In this document: positions 1 to 5,336 of the stretch, in pieces | How the letters are laid out: each line of letters starts with the position of its first letter | How positions within the stretch are numbered: position 1 is the first letter of the stretch | Source of the DNA: Paracoccaceae bacterium | Lineage (GTDB): Bacteria; Pseudomonadota; Alphaproteobacteria; Rhodobacterales; Rhodobacteraceae | Direction: 5' to 3' | NCBI GenBank assembly: GCA_026982515.1 | Contig: JALSGY010000053.1 | Coordinates: 1 to 5,721 of the forward strand | DNA: 5,721 bases | Position numbers and translations under genes: made by a program | The notes under the pieces: generated by a model | The model's database searches: none | The model's input: the letters and a program-made list of their open reading frames with translations, nothing else | What the model was told of the DNA's origin: nothing

Positions 1-260
1 GGGTGCGCGGCGGGCAGCTGAACGCCCGGCAGGTCGCGCGGGTCATGGAACGGGCGCGCATGGCATGCGGCCTGCCCGCCTCGGCCACCCCCCATGCCCT
101 GCGCCACAGCTTCGCCACCCATCTGCTTGCCGCCGGCGGCGATCTTCGCGCCATCCAGGAGCTGCTCGGCCACGCCTCGTTGTCCACTACCCAGGCCTAC
201 ACGGCGGTGGATTCCACCCGCCTGATGGACGTCTACGACAAGGCCCACCCGCGCGCCTGA
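1..260 (+). CDS. xerC: Tyrosine recombinase XerC, C-terminal part (5' end outside window)
   Basis: XerC acts with XerD at dif sites to resolve chromosome dimers at cell division. Only the last 85 or so residues of the catalytic domain are here; the frame is open to the left edge (first full codon at position 3) and stops with TGA at 258-260. Numbering from that first codon, the fragment shows the family's active-site order: HALR (His31, Arg34) inside PHALRHSFATHLL, then LGH (His57), then the nucleophilic Tyr66 in STTQAYTAVD. The upstream catalytic Arg and Lys would lie outside the window. The tail DVYDKAHPRA is typical of XerC rather than XerD or phage integrases, which is why I give the symbol. 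The gene is followed by an inverted repeat and then by pcs on the same strand, a gap too long to suggest tight coupling. The GTG at position 3 is internal to the gene and not a start. Confidence 0.93.
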   Translation, partial: VRGGQLNARQVARVMERARMACGLPASATPHALRHSFATHLLAAGGDLRAIQELLGHASLSTTQAYTAVDSTRLMDVYDKAHPRA

Positions 261-272
261 AACCCTTTTCAT

Positions 273-355
273 CTTGCGAAAATACTCCCGCCGGAGGCAT
301 GAAGCTCCTGCCTTGACGCCGAGGCGTCATGCCACCGTTGGGGGTATTTCCACGA
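273..355. repeat. Imperfect intergenic inverted repeat (REP-like, possible terminator of xerC)
   Basis: Starting 13 bp after the xerC stop, CTTGCGAAAATACTCCC (273-289) is mirrored with mismatches by GGGGGTATTTCCACGAAGG near 340-358. Between them lie further pairings that compete: GGCATGA (296-302) with TCATGCC (327-333), GACGCC (315-320) with GGCGTC (323-328), and AGGCA (295-299) with TGCCT (309-313). The outer arm resembles a 'CATCTTGC-AAAATACTC' motif that I recall as very common between genes in Rhodobacterales; this is memory, not a search. It may be a dispersed repeat that also ends xerC transcription. There is no clean stem plus U-run, so I do not call it an intrinsic terminator. Confidence 0.5.
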
Positions 356-433
356 AGGAGAAGCATGGCCGGGCATCGGGCCTGACGCGCGGACGCGGTT
401 GCCAGGGAGGCGGGTTTGGGCAATGAAGGGTGC

Positions 434-1144
434 ATGACAGCCCGAGCTTGTGCCCTCTCCATTCATCTGCTGACCGCCACGGGGGCGGTATTCGCCATTC
501 TCGCCATGCTGGCTGCGGCGGAAGAAGAATGGAGCATGATGTTCCTGTGGCTGGTGGTTGCCTTCTTCGTGGACGGCATCGACGGGCCTCTGGCGCGCCG
601 TTTCGAGGTGGAGAAGAACGCCCCCGAATTCGATGGCAAGCTGATGGACCTGATCATCGATTACCTCACCTACGTCTTCGTGCCCGCCTATGCGCTGTTC
701 AAGTCGGGGCTGCTGCCGGGCTGGACGGGGTGGATCTCGATCATCGTCATCACTTTCGCCAGTGCGATGTATTTCGCCGATACGCGGATGAAGACGAAGG
801 ATTGCTCGTTCTCCGGCTTTCCCGGATGCTGGAACATGGTGGTGCTGGTGCTGTTCGCGCTGAGCCCGAATTTCTGGATCATCCTCGCCATCGTGATGGT
901 GCTTGCGGTGGCGATGTTCGTGCCGCTGAAGTTCATCCATCCGGTGCGCACCGAGCGCTGGCGGGCGGTTTCCCTGCCGGTGGCCCTGGCCTGGACCTTC
1001 TTCGCCGGCTGGGCCGCCTGGGTGGATTTCCATCCCCAGAGCTGGGCCCACTGGGGGCTGATCGCAACGTCCCTCTACCTGCTGTTCGCCGGGATCGCAC
1101 AGCAGCTCATACCGGCACGCACCCGCCCCCTCAAAGCCGGGTAA
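434..1144 (+). CDS. pcs: Phosphatidylcholine synthase
   Basis: Pcs is an inner-membrane CDP-alcohol phosphatidyltransferase that joins choline to CDP-diacylglycerol, giving phosphatidylcholine and CMP in one step. The signature is clear: Asp50-Gly51-x2-Ala54-Arg55, a 12-residue spacer, Gly68-x3-Asp72-x3-Asp76. The 12-residue spacer is the Pcs variant; other enzymes of this superfamily usually have eight. Other Pcs-like blocks are SIHLLTATG (9-17), FSGFPGCWNMVV (126-137) and FIHPVR (167-172). Several hydrophobic helices span the 236 residues, close to the usual length of about 240. Two starts are possible: ATG434 with GAAGGG at 425-430, or TTG416 with a stronger AGGGAGG at 404-410, five bases upstream, adding six residues. 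I prefer ATG because TTG is rare, but the better SD favours TTG. The 3' end overlaps the convergent transporter gene by 14 bp. Confidence 0.93.
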   Translation: MTARACALSIHLLTATGAVFAILAMLAAAEEEWSMMFLWLVVAFFVDGIDGPLARRFEVEKNAPEFDGKLMDLIIDYLTYVFVPAYALFKSGLLPGWTGWISIIVITFASAMYFADTRMKTKDCSFSGFPGCWNMVVLVLFALSPNFWIILAIVMVLAVAMFVPLKFIHPVRTERWRAVSLPVALAWTFFAGWAAWVDFHPQSWAHWGLIATSLYLLFAGIAQQLIPARTRPLKAG

Positions 1145-1967
1145 GCACCACCCCACCCACGATCAGCGCCGCGGCAGCTGCCTTGCCCCTGTCCATGCGG
1201 TCCGAGAAGACCAGCCAGCCGATCAGCACCGCAAACAGGATCGAGGTTTCGCGCAGCGCCGCCACCAGTGCGATCGGGGCCCGGGTCATGGCCCAGACGG
1301 CAATCGCATAGGCCCCGTAAGAGGCCACCGCGGCCAGTGCCCCCAACCCCCAGTCGCGTGGCCCGGCACGCAGGATCGCGGTGCCGCGCAGGGCCAGTGC
1401 CGCTGGGGTGAAGAGCGCCGCATCGAGCATGAACAGCCAGGCCACGAAGGTGACGGCATCACCCGCCACCCTCGCCCCCATGCCGTCAACCAGCGAATAG
1501 CCCGCCGTGGCCATGGCCGAGGCCAGCGCGAAGGGGATCAGCCGGGCCGATTCCCCGAAGCGGAACACGCCGCGGGACATCATCACGATGCCCGCACCCA
1601 GGGCAATGATGCCCGCGATCTCCATCGGCGCTAGGCGATCGGTCAGCACGACCGAGCCCACCGCCAGCACCAGCAGCGGCGCGCTGCCCCGGGCAATGGG
1701 ATAGACGCGAGAGAGATCGCCGTGCTCATAGGCGAAGGAGAGGAACAGCTTGTAGGCCGCATGCAGCAGCCCCGAGGCCGCCAGCCAGGGCCAGACCTCG
1801 GCCCCCGGCAAGGGGCGCGTGGCGGCGATCGCCGTGCCGATGCCGCCCTGCACCAGGGTGAGGATCAGCATCGAGGCGAGCTTGGAGACGCCGGTCTTGA
1901 TCAACGCGTTCCAGCCCGCGTGCAGCGCCGCAGCGAAGAGAACGGCAAGAAAGACGGAAAGGCTCAT
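1131..1967 (-). CDS. EamA/DMT-family membrane transporter, substrate unknown
   Basis: This 278-residue protein is almost wholly hydrophobic and reads as about ten membrane helices in two halves of five, the layout of drug/metabolite transporter (EamA) proteins. Visible landmarks are HAGWNALIK (16-24) in helix 1, the block EHGDLSRVYPIARGSAPL (81-98) at the start of helix 4, and RAPIALVAALRETSILFAV (229-247) near the second-half equivalent. The short loops carry Arg and Lys as expected for inner-membrane topology. The family exports or exchanges amino acids, nucleotides or other metabolites; nothing here fixes the substrate. The ATG at 1967 has GGAG (1974-1977) six bases upstream. The gene lies 79 bp downstream of ileS on the same strand and could be read from the ileS promoter, although a hairpin sits in the gap. 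Sharing an operon with ileS does not by itself imply an isoleucine link. Confidence 0.88.
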   Translation of the reverse strand: MSLSVFLAVLFAAALHAGWNALIKTGVSKLASMLILTLVQGGIGTAIAATRPLPGAEVWPWLAASGLLHAAYKLFLSFAYEHGDLSRVYPIARGSAPLLVLAVGSVVLTDRLAPMEIAGIIALGAGIVMMSRGVFRFGESARLIPFALASAMATAGYSLVDGMGARVAGDAVTFVAWLFMLDAALFTPAALALRGTAILRAGPRDWGLGALAAVASYGAYAIAVWAMTRAPIALVAALRETSILFAVLIGWLVFSDRMDRGKAAAAALIVGGVVLTRL

Positions 1968-2019
1968 GGGCAGCTCCGGCAGGGGGCAGCCTCAGCGATA
2001 GCCCGACCGGACCGGCGAA

Positions 2020-2039
2020 GGAAGGGCCCGTGCCCTCCC
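2020..2039 (-). terminator. Hairpin just after ileS, weak terminator or processing site
   Basis: Beginning 8 nt after the ileS TGA, the minus-strand transcript can fold into an eight-pair stem, GGGAGGGC / GCCCUUCC, with a four-base loop and one G-U pair. The following bases are UUCGCC, so there is no proper U-tract. It could lower read-through into the transporter gene or stabilise the ileS 3' end. It is a fold seen by eye, without energy calculation. Confidence 0.4.
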
Positions 2040-2046
2040 CCGCCAC

Positions 2047-5016
2047 TCAGCCAAGAGCCGCGTCGCAGCGCGCGCACACACCGGGGTGGCGATGGCGGCC
2101 CACGTCGGGCAGGATCTTCCAGCAGCGCTGGCATTTCTCGCCTTCGGCCTTGTGGAAGACCACGCCGACGCCCTCGACCTCGGGCATGTGGAAGGCCTCG
2201 GGCGGGATCGGGGCATCGGTGAGCGTGATCGCCGAGGTGATGCAGATATCGGCGAAATCGACGCCTTTAAACGCCTCCAGCGTTTGCGGATCGCGCACAT
2301 GCACCACCGGCGCGGCCTCCAGCGAGGCGCCGATCACCTTGTCCCGGCGCTGCACCTCCAGCGCCGCGGTGACCGCCCGGCGCACCCGGCGAATGTCGGC
2401 CCAGCGGGCGGCCAGCGGCTCGTCGAGCCAGTCCATGGGGGTGACGGAGAAGTCCTGCAGGTGAACGCTGCTGCCCTCGCCGGGGTAACGCTCCAGCCAG
2501 ACTTCCTCCATCGTGAAGACCAGAATCGGCGCCAGCCAGGTGGTGAGGCGGTGGAACAGGATGTCCAGAACCGTACGCGCGGCGCGTCGGGCGGGGGTAT
2601 CCCCGTCGCAGTAGAGCACATCCTTGCGAATGTCGAAGTAGAAGGACGAAAGATCCACCGTGGCGAAATCGAACAGCGCCCGGAACACGCCCTGGAAGTC
2701 GTAGGCGGCAAATCCCTTGCGCACCTTCACCTCCAGTTCGGCCAGCCGGTGCAGCACCCAGCGCTCCAGCTCGGGCATCTCGGCAGGCTCCACCCTGTCC
2801 TGCTCGGAGAAGGCGGAAAGAGCCCCCAGCATGAAGCGCATGGTGTTGCGCAGACGGCGGTAGCTGTCGGCCACGCCCTTGAGGATCTCCGGCCCGATGC
2901 GCAGATCGGCAGTGTAGTCCGATTGCGCCACCCACAGCCGCAGGATATCGGCGCCGTACTGCTTTATCACCTGCTCGGGGGCCACGGTGTTGCCCAGAGA
3001 CTTGGACATCTTCATGCCCTTCTCATCGAGCGTGAACCCATGGGTCAGCACCCCGCGGTAGGGCGCCCGGCCGATGGTGCCGCAGGCCTGCAGCATGGAC
3101 GAATGGAACCAGCCGCGGTGCTGGTCGGTGCCTTCGAGATAGAGATCGGCGATACCGTCCTCGGAGCCGTCCGCGCGGTCGCGCAGCACGAAAGCGTGGG
3201 TGGAGCCTGAATCGAACCACACGTCGAGGATGTCGAACACCTGCTCGTAGTCGTCCGGGTCGTGCAGGCCGCCAAGGAAGCGCTCCTTCGCGCCCTCGGC
3301 ATACCAGGCGTCCGCCCCTTCGGCCTCGAAGGCCTCGATGATGCGCGCATTCACGGCCGGGTCCTTCAGCAGGAAGTCCGGATCATCGGGGCGCGCGCTC
3401 TTCTTCACGAAGCAGGTCAGCGGCACGCCCCAGGCGCGCTGGCGGCTCAGCACCCAGTCGGGGCGCGATTCGATCATCGAATACAGCCGGTTGCGCCCGC
3501 TTTGCGGGGTGAATTTCACCAGCTTGTCGATGGAGGTGAGCGCACGCTGGCGGATCGTCTTGCCGTACTCGTCCTGCCCGTCGCCAACCTCGCGGTCGAT
3601 GGCGGCGAACCACTGCGGCGTGTTGCGGTAGATCACCGGCGCCTTGGAGCGCCAGGAATGCGGGTAGGAATGGGTGATGCGCCCGCGCGCCAGCAGCGCA
3701 CCCACCTCGGCCAGCTTGTCGATCACCGCCTTGTTGGCATCGCCCTCCTTGCCCTTGGGCGTGATGATGTACTTGCCGCCGAAAAACGGCAGATCGGGCC
3801 GGAAAGAGCCGTCCTCGGTCACGTTGTGGGTCATCTTCAGCCCGTATTTCAGGCCGATCTGGTAGTCGTCATCACCGTGGCTGGGTGCGGTGTGGACGAA
3901 GCCGGTGCCGGCATCATCGGTGACGTGATCGCCGGGCAGGAGGGGAACGTCGAAATCCCATTCGCCGTTCGCGCCCTCGGCCCCGCGCAGCGGATGGGCG
4001 CAGGTGAGCCCGGCCAGTTCCTCGGGCGCCACATCGCGCAGACGGCGGTACATGCCCTCCTCAAGCCGAGCCTGCGAAAAGACGCTCCCGGCCAGGGAAT
4101 CGGCCAAGATGTATCTGTCGCCGATACGCGCCCAGCATTCTTCGGGGCGGCCCGTGACCTCGTACAGGCCATATGCGATGTCCGGCCCGAAGCAGACGGC
4201 GCGGTTTTGCGGAATGGTCCAGGGGGTGGTGGTCCAGATTATGACACTGGCGCTTTCGAGCTTTGCCTTGATGGACTTCGCATATTCTTCGGCATCGTCT
4301 CCATGTCGATTTCGGAGTTGCTGCACAATCCCTTCAAGTTTCGCATGCCTTACCGGAAACTTCACCCAGATCGCATCGCTCTTCTTGTCGTGGTACTCCA
4401 CCTCCGCCTCGGCCAGCGCGGTCTTTTCCACCGGGCTCCACATCACCGGCTTGGAGCCCTGATACAGCACCCCGTTCATCAGGAACTTCATGAATTCCCC
4501 GGCAATCACCGCTTCGGCGTGGAAATCCATGGTCAGATACGGATCGTCCCAGTTGCCGATCACGCCCAGGCGCTTGAACTCCTCGCGCTGGACATCCACC
4601 CAGCCTTCGGCGAACTTCCGGCACTCCTGACGGAAGTCGATCACCGGCACCTCGTCCTTGTCGCGGCCCTTCGCGCGGTACTGTTCCTCGATCTTCCACT
4701 CGATCGGCAGGCCGTGGCAGTCCCAGCCGGGCACGTAGCGGGCATCATGCCCCATCATCTGGTGGCTGCGCACCACCATGTCCTTGAGGATCTTGTTCAG
4801 CGCGTGGCCGATATGCAGATGCCCGTTCGCATAGGGCGGGCCGTCATGCAGGATGAAAGGCGGGCGGCCCTTCTTTTCGCGCAGCCGGTCGTAGACGCCG
4901 ATCTTCTCCCAGCGCTCCAGCCAGCCGGGCTCGCGCCCGGGCAGGCCGGCACGCATGGGAAAATCCGTCCTGGGCAGGTTCAGCGTGTTCTTGTAGTCGG
5001 GGATCTCGGCACACAT
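2047..5016 (-). CDS. ileS: Isoleucyl-tRNA synthetase
   Basis: IleS is the cytoplasmic class I synthetase that charges tRNA-Ile with isoleucine using ATP, and hydrolyses mischarged Val-tRNA-Ile. The 989-residue chain is complete. The N-terminal Rossmann part holds PPYANGHLHIGH (HIGH motif 68-71) and GWDCHGLPIEWK (97-108). The CP1 editing domain carries WTTTPWTIPQNR (261-272) and GTGFVHTAPSHGDDDY (370-385). KMSKS is at 669-673 in DEKGMKMSKSLGN. An anticodon-binding region follows, and the C-terminal zinc site has Cys962, Cys965, Cys981 and Cys984. Signature residues look intact. ATG5016 is chosen because GAAGGA (5025-5030) lies eight bases upstream and the start MCAEIPDYKNTLNLPRTDFPMR is what alphaproteobacterial IleS proteins begin with. 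One oddity is a charged stretch at residues 219-252 encoded by DNA of only about 49% GC. Upstream is an Ile-rich small ORF that may control this gene. Confidence 0.99.
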   Translation of the reverse strand: MCAEIPDYKNTLNLPRTDFPMRAGLPGREPGWLERWEKIGVYDRLREKKGRPPFILHDGPPYANGHLHIGHALNKILKDMVVRSHQMMGHDARYVPGWDCHGLPIEWKIEEQYRAKGRDKDEVPVIDFRQECRKFAEGWVDVQREEFKRLGVIGNWDDPYLTMDFHAEAVIAGEFMKFLMNGVLYQGSKPVMWSPVEKTALAEAEVEYHDKKSDAIWVKFPVRHAKLEGIVQQLRNRHGDDAEEYAKSIKAKLESASVIIWTTTPWTIPQNRAVCFGPDIAYGLYEVTGRPEECWARIGDRYILADSLAGSVFSQARLEEGMYRRLRDVAPEELAGLTCAHPLRGAEGANGEWDFDVPLLPGDHVTDDAGTGFVHTAPSHGDDDYQIGLKYGLKMTHNVTEDGSFRPDLPFFGGKYIITPKGKEGDANKAVIDKLAEVGALLARGRITHSYPHSWRSKAPVIYRNTPQWFAAIDREVGDGQDEYGKTIRQRALTSIDKLVKFTPQSGRNRLYSMIESRPDWVLSRQRAWGVPLTCFVKKSARPDDPDFLLKDPAVNARIIEAFEAEGADAWYAEGAKERFLGGLHDPDDYEQVFDILDVWFDSGSTHAFVLRDRADGSEDGIADLYLEGTDQHRGWFHSSMLQACGTIGRAPYRGVLTHGFTLDEKGMKMSKSLGNTVAPEQVIKQYGADILRLWVAQSDYTADLRIGPEILKGVADSYRRLRNTMRFMLGALSAFSEQDRVEPAEMPELERWVLHRLAELEVKVRKGFAAYDFQGVFRALFDFATVDLSSFYFDIRKDVLYCDGDTPARRAARTVLDILFHRLTTWLAPILVFTMEEVWLERYPGEGSSVHLQDFSVTPMDWLDEPLAARWADIRRVRRAVTAALEVQRRDKVIGASLEAAPVVHVRDPQTLEAFKGVDFADICITSAITLTDAPIPPEAFHMPEVEGVGVVFHKAEGEKCQRCWKILPDVGRHRHPGVCARCDAALG

Positions 5017-5086
5017 CTGTGGCGTCCTTCTGGCGGGTGTCGGATGCTGTTGTGAAGGCTGCGGCGCGGGTGGTCAACGCCTCTGT

Positions 5087-5114
5087 CCCGGCGGCTCGGA
5101 CTCAGAGCGCCGGG
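5087..5114 (-). promoter_or_regulatory. Strong leader hairpin overlapping the end of the Ile-rich small ORF
   Basis: In the minus-strand RNA, CCCGGCGCUC (5114 to 5105) pairs with GAG-C-CGCCGGG (5097 to 5087): ten pairs, one bulged C, and a seven-base loop UGAGUCC. The first arm is made of the last sense codons of the small ORF and the loop begins with its UGA, so a ribosome finishing the ORF would open the stem, whereas one held at the Ile codons would leave it free to form. The bases after the stem are ACAGAGGCG, so it is not an ordinary intrinsic terminator. It may act as an antiterminator-type arm, a Rho- or RNase-related signal, or may have no role. Confidence 0.5.
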
Positions 5115-5149
5115 CCGGTAATTCGAATGATGATCTCAGGCATGCCCAT
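5102..5149 (-). CDS. Putative Ile-rich leader peptide of ileS
   Basis: ATG at 5149 opens a 15-codon ORF ending in TGA at 5102-5104, reading MGMPEIIIRITGPAL. Four of 15 residues are Ile, with codons ATC ATC ATT, one Arg, then ATT. It lies 85 bp upstream of ileS, inside its likely leader RNA. No SD sequence precedes the ATG, but the candidate promoter would place the transcript start at 5149-5150, so it could be translated as a leaderless mRNA. Leaderless leader peptides are known in alphaproteobacteria: the trpL ORF of Sinorhizobium meliloti begins at the RNA 5' end. The inferred role is sensing charged tRNA-Ile through ribosome stalling at the Ile codons. A second in-frame ATG at 5143 would shorten it by two residues. 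Chance occurrence in a locally AT-richer stretch is the main alternative; comparison with relatives would decide. Confidence 0.4.
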   Translation of the reverse strand: MGMPEIIIRITGPAL

Positions 5150-5156
5150 GGCCGCG

Positions 5157-5185
5157 CTTATAGGCGCGCCGATGACGATGGTCTA
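5157..5185 (-). promoter_or_regulatory. Candidate sigma-70-type promoter of ileS and its leader
   Basis: On the minus strand TAGACC (5185 to 5180) stands 17 bp from TATAAG (5162 to 5157), matching the -35 consensus at four of six and the -10 consensus at five of six positions. The predicted start is 5149-5150, exactly at the small ORF's ATG, leaving a leader of about 133 nt before ileS. A weaker pair lies farther up, TTGAAA (5234 to 5229) with TATAGG (5208 to 5203) at a 20 bp spacing, which is longer than usual. A third, TTGACC at 5077 to 5072, has only a poor -10. The first is the best by eye. Confidence 0.45.
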
Positions 5186-5336
5186 GAGCCATGCGACAAC
5201 GTCCTATATGTGAAGTTCGGAGACATGGTTTCAACTTTTGGGCCGTTTCAGATGCGCTGTCCTGACTTCCTCGGATAGTGTCCCACCGCGTGGTGTAGGA
5301 AGTTGGCTCACCGGCCTCTTCGTCTGAGGCATTTTT
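5186..5336. other. Intergenic stretch between the ileS promoter and the transposase remnant
   Basis: This stretch holds no convincing gene. It is less GC-rich than the coding regions. The part near 5203-5234 contains the alternative ileS promoter pair. The part from about 5273 on, beginning GGATAGTGTCCCACC, probably belongs to the insertion sequence, because IS256-type elements usually carry some tens of bases between the transposase stop and the terminal inverted repeat. The exact element end cannot be fixed since the other end is outside the window. Confidence 0.5.

Noticed and set aside
269..1156. A 295-codon open frame on the minus strand
   Set aside because: It is the complement of pcs, with a low-complexity charged product. 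Pcs is supported by its catalytic signature and membrane helices.
2086..3210. A 374-codon open frame on the plus strand
   Set aside because: It is also antisense to ileS and its His- and Gly-rich translation has no family-like features.
3262..5055. A 597-codon open frame on the plus strand opposite ileS
   Set aside because: It lies wholly across ileS, whose protein shows all synthetase motifs. The plus-strand product is an antisense shadow typical of high-GC DNA, with no recognisable domain.
5053..5077. TTGACC (5077 to 5072) as the main ileS -35 box
   Set aside because: The -35 is good, but the matching -10 (CACAAC) is poor. The TAGACC/TATAAG pair upstream is better overall.
5017..5149. A T-box riboswitch for ileS
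   Set aside because: T-boxes are mainly in Firmicutes and Actinobacteria; the leader is too short, with no T-box consensus, specifier loop or terminator.
5225..5278. A 17-codon plus-strand ORF (MVSTFGPFQMRCPDFLG)
   Set aside because: Its GGAG is only two bases before the ATG, no promoter is apparent, and it crosses the probable insertion-sequence edge.
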